A program made the translations under genes and the position numbers. DNA of 19,210 nt from JAICKN01 sp036491415. GTDB taxonomy: Bacteria; Acidobacteriota; Terriglobia; Terriglobales; Acidobacteriaceae. Shown one piece after another: positions 7,437-14,734 of the stretch (the stretch's first letter is position 1; each line of letters starts with the position of its first letter). The notes beneath the pieces were generated by a model. It saw only the letters and a list, made by a program, of their open reading frames with translations. It did not search any database and was not told the origin of the DNA. The DNA lies in assembly GCA_036491415.1 (NCBI GenBank), contig DASXCC010000141.1:1-19210 (forward strand), written 5' to 3'.

Positions 7437-8591
7437 TTAACTCTTCTTTACTTCCGCCGGAAGTCCGACCTGTTCGACAATCTCGATTCCGAATCCTTCA
7501 AGACCCGGCACGCGACGATTCGGATGGCTTGTAAGAACGCGGATATAGCGCAGATTTAAATCAGAAAGAATCTGTGCTCCAATCCCGGTTTCCCGCCGTA
7601 CCTGCCGTTCCGCACCCGCATGCTGTACGGGATCGCGATGGAACGCCAGAACGTTGCGGTCAGCCACTCGCTCTACAGAAAATCCCTTGGATGTTTGGTG
7701 CAGATAAATGAGGGCTCCGCGTCCTGCCTGGGCGATGGCTTTCATGGAACCTTCAAGAATCGCGTTGCATGTGCATCCGGTCGAACCAAACACATCACCC
7801 ATCAGGCAATGTGCATGCATCCGGACGAGCACAGGATCAGCGCTGCCTTCGATATCTCCGCGAACCAGCGCCAAGTGCGATTCACCATCCACGTCACTGG
7901 TGTAAGCGATAAGGCGGAATTCTCCATATTTGGTCTGAACCATCGCTTCGCCTACGCGGTAAACATATCTTTCATGCTGCATGCGATAACGGATCAACTC
8001 CGCCACGGTCAGCATCTTCATGTCATGCAATTTGCAGAACTCGATCAGATCCGGCGTGCGGGCCATGGTTCCGTCCTCGCGCATGATCTCGCAGATGATT
8101 CCCGCGGGAATCATTCCCGCAAGCCGCGCCAAATCCACAGAAGCTTCGGTTTGCCCGGCGCGCACCAGCACGCCGCCTTTTTTTGCTCGCAGGGGAAATA
8201 CGTGGCCGGGACGCGCAAGATCGGAAGCGCGCGTGGCCGGATCAATGGCAACTTTAATTGTGTGCGCACGGTCGTAAGCGGAAATTCCGGTCGTGACTCC
8301 ATCGCGGGCGTCGATCGCCTCGCAGAAAGCCGTTCCGTAATTCGAAGTATTTTCCACGCTCATGGGCCCGAGGCGCAGATAGTCGAGCCGGTCCGGCGTC
8401 ATGGTCAGGCAGATTAAACCACGACCATATTTCGCCATGAAGTTAATCGCTTCCGGAGTGACTTTTTCCGCGGCGAGCGTCAGGTCCCCTTCGTTCTCAC
8501 GGTCTTCATCGTCCACGATGATAATCATGCGACCGTTGCGGAATTCTTCGATTGCTGTGGGCACGTCGGTAAACGGAGGATTCGCCGTCAT
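7437..8591 (-). CDS. ribBA: RibBA-type protein: DHBP synthase with divergent GTP cyclohydrolase II domain
   Basis: 384 residues. The N-terminal half (about 5-205) is 3,4-dihydroxy-2-butanone 4-phosphate synthase of riboflavin synthesis, with DDEDRENEGDL (27-37), TGISAYDRAHTI (101-112) and GHVFPLRA (129-136). The motif normally read GHTEA is GQTEA here (Gln147), a change at a residue known as a metal ligand in E. coli RibB. The C-terminal half (about 220-375) is GTP cyclohydrolase II-like. The zinc cysteines Cys262, Cys273 and Cys275 are intact, and GIGAQIL and GLEGFGIEIVEQV remain. The catalytic segment usually QEGRGIGL reads HQTSKGFSV, and the next 25 residues diverge strongly. DHBP synthase function is likely; GTP cyclohydrolase activity is doubtful. 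ATG 8591 is preceded by GGTGAT. The gene stands alone and is divergent from the copper protein gene. Confidence 0.9.
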   Translation of the reverse strand: MTANPPFTDVPTAIEEFRNGRMIIIVDDEDRENEGDLTLAAEKVTPEAINFMAKYGRGLICLTMTPDRLDYLRLGPMSVENTSNYGTAFCEAIDARDGVTTGISAYDRAHTIKVAIDPATRASDLARPGHVFPLRAKKGGVLVRAGQTEASVDLARLAGMIPAGIICEIMREDGTMARTPDLIEFCKLHDMKMLTVAELIRYRMQHERYVYRVGEAMVQTKYGEFRLIAYTSDVDGESHLALVRGDIEGSADPVLVRMHAHCLMGDVFGSTGCTCNAILEGSMKAIAQAGRGALIYLHQTSKGFSVERVADRNVLAFHRDPVQHAGAERQVRRETGIGAQILSDLNLRYIRVLTSHPNRRVPGLEGFGIEIVEQVGLPAEVKKS

Positions 8592-8648
8592 TTGATCACC
8601 AGGCGGGACACTTTCTGCGCACCGTAGACCGCGGCACGCAAACTTTTA

Positions 8649-8666
8649 TAGATATCATTATATCTA
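8649..8666. promoter_or_regulatory. Palindromic AT-rich site in the ribBA / Sco divergent promoter region
   Basis: TAGATAT (8649-8655) and ATATCTA (8660-8666) form a perfect 7-base inverted repeat with a 4-base spacer. On the minus strand a perfect TATAAT (8662-8657) lies inside it and would serve as a -10 element about 65 bases before the ribBA start. No good -35 hexamer was found at 16-18 bases. It may be a promoter core overlapped by an operator. Confidence 0.4.
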
Positions 8667-8684
8667 GCGTTCACAAGAGAAGCA

Positions 8685-8707
8685 GTAGTAGGTTTGTAGT
8701 AGTACAA
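8685..8707. promoter_or_regulatory. GTAGTA repeats with TTGTA-N4-TACAA inverted repeat before the Sco gene
   Basis: GTAGTA occurs at 8685-8690 and 8696-8701, spaced 11 bases, about one helical turn. The second copy lies in an inverted repeat, TTGTA (8694-8698) and TACAA (8703-8707). The block ends 9 bases before the ATG at 8717, so a bound protein would block transcription or translation initiation. Palindromes with GTAGTA/TACTAC arms recall BlaI/MecI-type operators, but no such regulator is in the window. Confidence 0.35.
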
Positions 8708-8716
8708 CACAGGCTT

Positions 8717-9589
8717 ATGCTCCGTCGAATCTCGATTACTTCCCTTCTTCTTTTAATAGTGCTGCCGCTCTGCGCGGCGGAAAAGCACGAGATGTCAGGG
8801 TTAGTTGTTGAAGTGGATGCGGCGCATAAATCCATGACCGTTTCCTGCAAGAGCGTTCCCGGATACATGGATACGATGACGATGCCGTTCGATGTGCGCG
8901 ACGCGAAATTGCTCAACGGCGTCAAACCCGGCACGACGATCGACTTTACCGTCGTCGTTTCGAAAGATTCCTCTTACGCGGAAAACATTCGCGTGCATCC
9001 CTACATCAATCTGGAGCCCGAACCGATGGAAGCGCAACGGCTTTCCATCCTCAGCAATCTGACAAATCCAGCCGCCGCCGCAACTGTTCTGACGACGCAA
9101 CAACCGGTTCCGGACTTCACGCTTACCGACCAGACCCAGAAAAGAATCGCGCTTTCACAACAACACGGGAAAGTTGTCGCTTTAAGTTTTGCTTATGTGC
9201 GCTGCCCCAATCCCGCGTATTGCTTCCGATTGACCAACAATCTTGGACAACTGCAAAAACGGTTCAATGAACATCTCGGCCGCGACCTCATTTTGATGAC
9301 TATCATCATTGATCCCGAGCATGATCAGAATGACGCCATCGCCAACTACGCTCATATCTGGCATGCCGATCCGCAGAACTGGCACTTCGTCACCGGCCCT
9401 TTGCTGAACGTCCAAAAAATTTCCCGCATGTTTGGAATGGAATTCTGGAACGATGAAGGTTTCCTGACTCACTCATTTCATACCGTGATCATCGACCGCC
9501 AAGGCAAACTCTTCGCCAACCTCGAAGGAAATCAATTTACTTCCCAGCAACTGGGTGATTTGGTGCAGACCGTTCTCAATCAACGTTAA
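8717..9589 (+). CDS. Exported CusF-Sco copper-binding fusion protein
   Basis: 290 residues. A signal peptide covers about residues 1-21. Residues about 25-95 are a CusF-like copper-binding domain (MSGLVVEVD, then YMDTMTMPFDV with Met51, Met54 and Met56). Residues about 128-288 are an SCO1/SenC thioredoxin-fold domain. Its metal/redox cysteines are Cys163 and Cys169 in VRCPNPAYC, a C-x5-C spacing rather than the C-x3-C of classical Sco1. The distal histidine is probably His252 in LTHSFHTVIIDRQG. Such proteins deliver copper to the Cu(A) site of cytochrome oxidase or act as periplasmic copper/thiol carriers. No oxidase gene is adjacent, so the partner is unknown. The ATG at 8717 precedes an intact signal peptide; the ribosome site is weak. 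Confidence 0.9.
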   Translation: MLRRISITSLLLLIVLPLCAAEKHEMSGLVVEVDAAHKSMTVSCKSVPGYMDTMTMPFDVRDAKLLNGVKPGTTIDFTVVVSKDSSYAENIRVHPYINLEPEPMEAQRLSILSNLTNPAAAATVLTTQQPVPDFTLTDQTQKRIALSQQHGKVVALSFAYVRCPNPAYCFRLTNNLGQLQKRFNEHLGRDLILMTIIIDPEHDQNDAIANYAHIWHADPQNWHFVTGPLLNVQKISRMFGMEFWNDEGFLTHSFHTVIIDRQGKLFANLEGNQFTSQQLGDLVQTVLNQR

Positions 9590-9600
9590 GCGTATGTATC

Positions 9601-9628
9601 CAAAATAAAAAACGGACCGGAATGTCCG
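9601..9628 (-). terminator. Intrinsic terminator downstream of the HTH remnant
   Basis: On the minus strand CGGAC (9628-9624) pairs with GTCCG (9617-9613) around a 6-base loop, followed at once by TTTTTTATTTT. The stem is short (5 bases) but GC-rich, and the T-run is good. It probably terminated the gene of which 9653-9812 is the remnant. Confidence 0.6.
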
Positions 9629-9652
9629 AGGGCGGGTAAAGAATTTAGGAAC

Positions 9653-9812
9653 TCACCTTCGCGTTTTTAACCTATCTGACATTCGGACAAGATCGGCAAG
9701 GGATGCGCCTGCTTCTTTTGCATGCCCTGACGGCGATGGATTTTTACTGTGATCAGGCTGAGATTCAGCTTGGCTGCTATCTGCTTGTTAAGTAAGCCTT
9801 GCAAGAGATCAA
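9653..9812 (-). pseudogene. Frameshifted remnant of a LuxR/NarL-type response-regulator HTH domain
   Basis: Minus-strand bases 9801-9715 read QGLLNKQIAAKLNLSLITVK followed by IHRRQGMQK, matching the GLLNKQIA-(E/K)L-x-S-x-ITVK-x-HR signature of LuxR-type C-terminal DNA-binding domains. After a one-base loss near 9713 the next frame continues AGASLADLVRMSDRL and ends at TGA 9655-9653, the normal C-terminal pattern SLADLVRM. Upstream of about 9812 the match fades, and no receiver domain or start is found. This is the 3' end of a decayed two-component regulator gene. Confidence 0.75.
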
Positions 9813-9852
9813 CTGGAGCGCAATGTAGATCCGCTGAACCTATATATAGTTA

Positions 9853-9884
9853 CCAAAACAAACAGGGACTCTTATCGAGTCCCC
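9853..9884 (-). terminator. Intrinsic terminator of the TonB-dependent receptor gene
   Basis: On the minus strand GGGACTC (9883-9877) and GAGTCCC (9871-9865) form a perfect 7-base stem with a 5-base loop, followed by TGTTTGTTTTGG. It starts about 30 bases after the receptor stop codon, the expected place. Confidence 0.8.
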
Positions 9885-9913
9885 GTCCACCACCATCTTT
9901 CATTTGCAACTGT

Positions 9914-12900
9914 CTAGAACAGTAACCGGGCTCCAATTTGCAATACGCGCATGGGAGTAGCGCCGGTGATGACGCCGAAAGAACTCGTGCTGCTCAACGT
10001 GCCACCGGGATTGTTTAAGTTCACGAAGTTAAATACGTTCGTGGCTTCGCCACGGAACTGGAATTTGAAGCGCTCATTGATTGCGAAATCGCGGAACAAA
10101 GATGCATCCACATCTTTAAATCCGGGGCCATCCAGCGAGTTCGCCCTCACAAGTCCGTCCAGACTGGAAGAACCGCCGCCCGTCGTGCAACCGGTCGTTG
10201 CGACGCGGCAGTAAGCAGAAGTATCGAACCACTCTGCCCTTTCCTGAGCCCGCGAACGGCCTGTACTGAGTACTTGAGGAACTTTTCCGGCGACAATGTT
10301 CGGACGATCATTGTTATCGCCGTCAAGATTGTCATCGTTACCGCTGGTAATGGTGAACGGCTTGCCACTGCGCATGGAAATCGTAGCAGCCAGCGACCAT
10401 CCGTTGAGAATCGTGCGTGTTGTACGATTGAAGTTTCCGAAGTAGTTCGGCTTCCATACCACCGAGATCACAGCCTGATTGCGAATGTCGTTATCTTCGC
10501 GCTGGCGTTCGAGGCCAAGGTCATAATAATCCTCAGGCTCGGTGCCGTTACTGTTACCGATGTTGCCGGTCGTCTGCATGGAAGCGCTGGCGAGGCCTTT
10601 GCTCCAAATGTAGTACCCGTGCGCGCTGATGCCCTGGCTCAGACGTTTATCCACGGTTACCTGCAAGCCGTTGTAATTTGCTGACTGTCCATCTTCGATC
10701 ACATAACCGTTGCTCATGAACTTCGAACCCGGCGTGGGACTCGCGCAGGTCGTCGTCGTGGCAATTGGGATCGCATCGAATGGGCGGCGGCAATTGACGT
10801 TGCCTGTCGTATTGGCAGCCGGATTTGCCGTATTGTAAATCGGCGCGTTGTTGTCGATGTACAGCGGCAGCTTGCGGCTGAAAGTGCCGACGTAGCTGAT
10901 GCCGAGGACAAGATCATTCTTGATTTGTTCTTGAATACCAAAGTTCGCCTGCATGTTGTAGGGCCACTGCATTCCTTTTTGCACAAAAACCAATGACGCC
11001 GGCGAAACATAACGAGGGTTGGCTTTGTCATACAGATACGGGAAGGGGGAAACGCAACCAGCAAAATCCTGACAGTCGGTTGAATAGATATTCTGCAAGC
11101 TCACCACATGGCTGAACGCGTTGGTCTCGCGCACAGCAAATGGTTGGAAGTTCTGCGGCAACATCCATTCATTTCCGCCGATGGTGTCATAGAACAAGCC
11201 CGCCCCACCGTGAATTACAAAACGTCCATTCCCGAAGGGCGTATAGGCGAAGCCCAGACGGGGCGCGATGTGGTTGTAATTTGTATCTACGCCACCGTCT
11301 GGCACTCCGGGGTCACCGGGGAACAGTTGACCAAGCATTGCGTTGGGGGAAACTGTCGATTGCGCTCCGGGTTCGAAGACTGCGATACGGCGCTGGCTGT
11401 CAACGGGCGCGGTCTGCACGTCATAGCGCACGCCGAGATTCAAAGTTAAGTTGCGCATCGCGCGCCAATCATCCTGCACGAACCCTGCATAGTTCCAATA
11501 TGTTTCGTTGGCGTCGTCGGGAGAATCCTGACCCATCGTGTTGGGATGGCCAATGAGGAAGTCGGCCATGGCCACGCCAGTTTTCACATACGTCGCCTGT
11601 CCGGATGCCGTCGTAGGAACGGCGGAGTTCGTGAAGCTGAACGTGCCATAGTTGTTCAGCAATGTTTCCAGCCGGTCCTTTTCCCAATACACTTCACCGC
11701 CAAAGTTCAGCGTGTGCCTACCTTTGGTTATGCTGAACACGTCGCGTAGTCCGTAAATGTTGTCCCCGGCAAGAGGACCGGTAATCGCCTGGCCCAGTGT
11801 AAAGAAGTTTGCCACGCTGATGTTCGGCAAGGAAGGCGTTCCCTGCACGTTGAGGTCGGAACCGAATGCCGCGAGTGATTGCGGCGGATTGCTGATGCGG
11901 CCCGCCATCATGCGCGAGTAACTGACCCAGATCTGGTTCAGCGAAGTTGGAGAAAGCGTCCAAACATCGCTGGCTGTGGCGTTCTGCTGCGTATAGGCAA
12001 AGTTCGAAAGCGCCCAGCCCGGCAAATTGCCGCCGGAAGGAAGCTGAATCTGCGAACCTTTCGAGAGGAAATAATCGAGCGTGATGTGATGCTCGGGAAT
12101 TAATTGGAAATCAACCTTGGTTAGGTATTCGTTGGTCTTGTTCGGCAAACCTTCGTTGCCGACGAAACGATTGTCGGTGCGTCCTGCTGACGGCAAAGGA
12201 AGTTGCGCGAGGACCGCCGTGGCTACTGGATCGGCAACAAAGTTCGGATCAAGATCGAGCCGATTGCCGGCAACCGGCTGATGGGTGACAGGATCGCAGA
12301 CAAAAAACTTTCCGCCGAAGTTTGTATTCGCTTTGTCGGCCGCGGAAAGCGGCGTTGCGCACGCGCCGAGCCCCGCAGTCGGCACGGTCGTCGGTAAATT
12401 TTCAGAGAAGTCGCCGACGCGTTGCAGAGCGTCCGGCACCACCGTGTTGAAGTTCACCGGAGAAATTTGCCGCAGCCCGCCATAACTGCCGAAAAAGAAA
12501 ATCTTGTCTTTTAGAATTGGGCCGCCGATGGTTCCGCCGAAGCGGTTGATGTGTTGCGGTGTTCGCGTCGTCTGCAGATAGCTATTAGCATTGAAATTAG
12601 TTTCCTGGTGGAATTCAAACAACGATCCGTGGAATTCATTCGAGCCTGACTTGGTGAGAATCGAAACTACGCCCGCTCCGGCGCGGCCGTATTCGGCGCT
12701 GAAGTTATTCGTCTGCACGTTGAATTGGTCGATTGCGTCAGGATTTGGAATTACGTTACCGGTATCGCGAACACCGGTCATGTTGATGCTGCCATCGAGG
12801 TAGTACGTGACCTGCCCGACCATGTTGTCGGTTGAACCATTGATGATGACGTGTTCCATCGGCAAACCGATGGAATTTTCGTTCTGTACGTTCTGCACGC

Positions 12901-13384
12901 CGGGCGTGAGATTCAGCAAATCGTAAACATTGCGGCCGACCAGTGGAAGGTTTTCAATGTCGCGATTGTCTATAGTTTTACCAATCACTGAATCGCTGGA
13001 GTTCAGCAGCGGAGTTTCCGATGTGACCGTGACAACTGTATTCTCCGCGCCCGTCTGCAGCGAGAAGTTCAGAGTGGCCTGCTGATTCACGGTAAGCACA
13101 ACTCCACTTTGCAATGTCTCTTTGAAACTTGCCGCGTTCACCTTCACGGTATAGGAACCAACCGGCAGAAACTCAGCGCGGTACTCGCCTGCGCCATTCG
13201 TTTTTGTGGTGCGCGTAAAGTTCGTCGACGTCTGAGTAAAAATAACTGTCGCATTGGGAATTTCAGCGCCGCTGGCGTCCGTCACGCTACCGAACGCGGT
13301 AGCGGTAGAAAGCTGCGCCGGAGCATAGATGGATGCCGCAGCAAGCAATGCCAGGCAACAAACTGCGCGAAGGAACTTCGACAT
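9914..13384 (-). CDS. Oar-like TonB-dependent outer-membrane receptor
   Basis: 1,156 residues from ATG 13384, chosen because GGAGG lies 7 bases upstream; the frame is open to 13414. A signal peptide covers about residues 1-24, ending APA-QLS. Residues about 28-115 are a carboxypeptidase-regulatory-like beta-sandwich (FGSVTDASGAEIPNATVIF). A plug domain follows (about 120-235), with IDNRDIENLPLVGRNVYDLLNLTPGV and VVSILTKSGSNEFHGSLFEF. The rest is a large beta barrel ending ARLLF, with the terminal Phe typical of outer-membrane barrels. This architecture is greatly expanded in Acidobacteriota and usually annotated as TonB-dependent receptor. Its place beside uronate-degradation genes suggests import of uronate oligosaccharides; no SusD homologue is present. 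Transcription runs away from kduI and ends at a strong terminator. Confidence 0.93.
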   Translation of the reverse strand: MSKFLRAVCCLALLAAASIYAPAQLSTATAFGSVTDASGAEIPNATVIFTQTSTNFTRTTKTNGAGEYRAEFLPVGSYTVKVNAASFKETLQSGVVLTVNQQATLNFSLQTGAENTVVTVTSETPLLNSSDSVIGKTIDNRDIENLPLVGRNVYDLLNLTPGVQNVQNENSIGLPMEHVIINGSTDNMVGQVTYYLDGSINMTGVRDTGNVIPNPDAIDQFNVQTNNFSAEYGRAGAGVVSILTKSGSNEFHGSLFEFHQETNFNANSYLQTTRTPQHINRFGGTIGGPILKDKIFFFGSYGGLRQISPVNFNTVVPDALQRVGDFSENLPTTVPTAGLGACATPLSAADKANTNFGGKFFVCDPVTHQPVAGNRLDLDPNFVADPVATAVLAQLPLPSAGRTDNRFVGNEGLPNKTNEYLTKVDFQLIPEHHITLDYFLSKGSQIQLPSGGNLPGWALSNFAYTQQNATASDVWTLSPTSLNQIWVSYSRMMAGRISNPPQSLAAFGSDLNVQGTPSLPNISVANFFTLGQAITGPLAGDNIYGLRDVFSITKGRHTLNFGGEVYWEKDRLETLLNNYGTFSFTNSAVPTTASGQATYVKTGVAMADFLIGHPNTMGQDSPDDANETYWNYAGFVQDDWRAMRNLTLNLGVRYDVQTAPVDSQRRIAVFEPGAQSTVSPNAMLGQLFPGDPGVPDGGVDTNYNHIAPRLGFAYTPFGNGRFVIHGGAGLFYDTIGGNEWMLPQNFQPFAVRETNAFSHVVSLQNIYSTDCQDFAGCVSPFPYLYDKANPRYVSPASLVFVQKGMQWPYNMQANFGIQEQIKNDLVLGISYVGTFSRKLPLYIDNNAPIYNTANPAANTTGNVNCRRPFDAIPIATTTTCASPTPGSKFMSNGYVIEDGQSANYNGLQVTVDKRLSQGISAHGYYIWSKGLASASMQTTGNIGNSNGTEPEDYYDLGLERQREDNDIRNQAVISVVWKPNYFGNFNRTTRTILNGWSLAATISMRSGKPFTITSGNDDNLDGDNNDRPNIVAGKVPQVLSTGRSRAQERAEWFDTSAYCRVATTGCTTGGGSSSLDGLVRANSLDGPGFKDVDASLFRDFAINERFKFQFRGEATNVFNFVNLNNPGGTLSSTSSFGVITGATPMRVLQIGARLLF

Positions 13385-13466
13385 GGTAGAGCCTCCACAG
13401 GAATGCAGGTGCAAACGAATAGTGAATAAAAAAACAATTCACTTCTGACTTCAGCGCGGATTTTTG

Positions 13467-13489
13467 CAGCGCACTCTGAGCGCTGTCAA
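13467..13489 (-). promoter_or_regulatory. Candidate receptor promoter with operator-like inverted repeat
   Basis: On the minus strand a perfect TTGACA (13489-13484) lies 100 bases upstream of the receptor ATG. The inverted repeat CAGCGC (13467-13472) / GCGCTG (13480-13485) fills the spacer directly downstream of it. The expected -10 region (near 13460-13466) is only A-rich, CAAAAAT, so the promoter would be weak or activator-dependent. A protein on the repeat would occlude RNA polymerase. Confidence 0.4.
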
Positions 13490-13506
13490 GAATTTATGCA
13501 CCCTCG

Positions 13507-13521
13507 TCCCTCTATGCGGGA
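13507..13521. promoter_or_regulatory. Weak TACCG-N5-CGGTA-like site
   Basis: TCCCT-CTATG-CGGGA lies beside the receptor promoter. The arms pair over 4 of 5 positions. The octamer ATGCGGGA (13514-13521) recurs at 13857-13864 and 18403-18410 in the other gene-free regions of this locus. Confidence 0.3.
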
Positions 13522-13704
13522 CAATTCGTCAGATAACAAAATTTTCTTTTGGCTCAACCATCGAGTTGATCGAAATGGGAAAGATAAAAGGCTCAGTATT
13601 TCCGCGGGAATAAACGTGGAACCATCACCGATCAATACTTTGAAGCCAACAGGTAAAAAGATTTTGGCGCGAGTTGCGCGGAACAAGCAAAATTAATGGC
13701 GTTA

Positions 13705-13719
13705 TACCGTATAGCGGTA
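13705..13719. promoter_or_regulatory. Perfect TACCG-N5-CGGTA inverted repeat upstream of kduI
   Basis: TACCG (13705-13709), spacer TATAG, CGGTA (13715-13719). It lies about 165 bases before kduI. The same 15-base layout recurs in variant form at 18396-18410 and 18289-18303 upstream of kduD, so it is a candidate operator for a shared regulator, perhaps the IclR protein encoded in this locus. The link to that protein is inference. Confidence 0.45.
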
Positions 13720-13883
13720 CGCATTTATAGAATTGTGCAGACAGCGATACACCATTTCTGGTAAACAGAAAGCTCAGCTTTAAATTACAGCTAAAAATAG
13801 TGCCTCGCATTCGCGGTACATCTCAAACAGAAAAACAAATCCGTACTAATATGGCGATGCGGGAATAAGGAACCAAGCAATTT

Positions 13884-14714
13884 ATGAAAACGCGCTTTAT
13901 GGCTGATCCAGTACGGTATCCATCAATGAAGACCGCGGAGATACGCGACACATTTTTGCTTGAGTCGCTCCACGAGCCGGACAAACTTCATTTGGAATAC
14001 ATCGATCTGGATCGGGCCGTCGTCGGAATGGCTGCGCCATTAAAAAGTTCTCTTGTGCTTCCCGCCGATGAATTGTTGCGCGCCGAATATTTCACGGAGC
14101 GGCGAGAACTTGGCGCTTTAAATATCGGCGGCAAAGGCATCATTCATGTGGATGGCGATATGTGTCTACTTGAAAACCTGGATTGCCTTTACATTGGGCG
14201 CGGCATGAAAGAAATCGCATTTGAATCGAGCGATGGCAATGCGCCGGCCATTTTTTATCTTCTCAGCTATCCGGCGCATGCGACCTATCCAACAAAATTA
14301 ATTCGCAAAAGTGAAGCCACACCAACGGAATTAGGAAGCGCGAAGACCTGCAACCATCGTACGGTTTGCAAGTACATCCACATGGAAGGCGCGCAGAGCT
14401 GCCAGCTAGTGATGGGAGTTACGCACCTGAAACTTGGCAGCGCGTGGAACACCATGCCCGCGCATACTCACATGCGACGCTCGGAAATTTATATGTACTT
14501 CAACCTTGCCGAAGACGCGCGCGTATTTCACATGATGGGCCCTACGGATGAAACCCGGCACATCGTTATGAAGAATCGCGAAGTCGCCGTGTCTCCGGGC
14601 TGGTCGATCCACGCAGGCGTCGGCACGGAGGCATACAGCTTCTGTTGGGGAATGGGCGGCGAGAACAAAGATTATGCGGACATGGATCCCGCACCGCTTA
14701 CTAACCTGCGCTAA
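13884..14714 (+). CDS. kduI: 5-dehydro-4-deoxy-D-glucuronate isomerase
   Basis: 276 residues, close to the 278 of E. coli KduI. It isomerises 4-deoxy-L-threo-5-hexosulose uronate (DKI) to 2,5-diketo-3-deoxygluconate (DKII) in the cytoplasm. Family hallmarks are YFTERRELGALNIGG (69-83), HATYPTKLI, SCQLVMGVTHL, WNTMPAHTHMRRSEIYMYF and FHMMGPTDETRHIVMKN. The zinc ligands by alignment with the E. coli enzyme are His194, His196, Glu201 and His243. The ATG at 13884 has an AAGG 13 bases upstream; a second in-frame ATG at 13899 has none. The secreted cupin gene follows after 20 bases, so the two form an operon divergent from the receptor. Confidence 0.96.
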   Translation: MKTRFMADPVRYPSMKTAEIRDTFLLESLHEPDKLHLEYIDLDRAVVGMAAPLKSSLVLPADELLRAEYFTERRELGALNIGGKGIIHVDGDMCLLENLDCLYIGRGMKEIAFESSDGNAPAIFYLLSYPAHATYPTKLIRKSEATPTELGSAKTCNHRTVCKYIHMEGAQSCQLVMGVTHLKLGSAWNTMPAHTHMRRSEIYMYFNLAEDARVFHMMGPTDETRHIVMKNREVAVSPGWSIHAGVGTEAYSFCWGMGGENKDYADMDPAPLTNLR

Positions 14715-14734
14715 ACAAATCTTCTGGAGGAGCC

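Larger units (their letters stand above)
9590..9913. other. Convergent intergenic region with terminators and a gene remnant
   Basis: 324 bases between the ends of the Sco gene (+) and the receptor gene (-). It contains two intrinsic terminators reading on the minus strand and, between them, a decayed LuxR-type HTH fragment. No intact gene is present. Confidence 0.7.
13385..13883. other. Divergent regulatory region between the receptor gene and kduI
   Basis: About 500 bases with no supported gene. It holds a TTGACA hexamer for the receptor gene, an inverted repeat overlapping it, and several operator-like sites with CGGTA or CGGGA arms (near 13507, 13705 and 13860). It is long for a bacterial divergent promoter region, consistent with multiple regulator sites. 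Confidence 0.6.

Noticed and set aside
7620..8417. 265-residue plus-strand open frame
   Set aside because: Antisense to the well-supported ribBA gene, with no ribosome site or motif.
8592..8716. Possible FMN riboswitch before ribBA
   Set aside because: The leader is only about 65 bases beyond the candidate -10 and has none of the conserved FMN-element segments.
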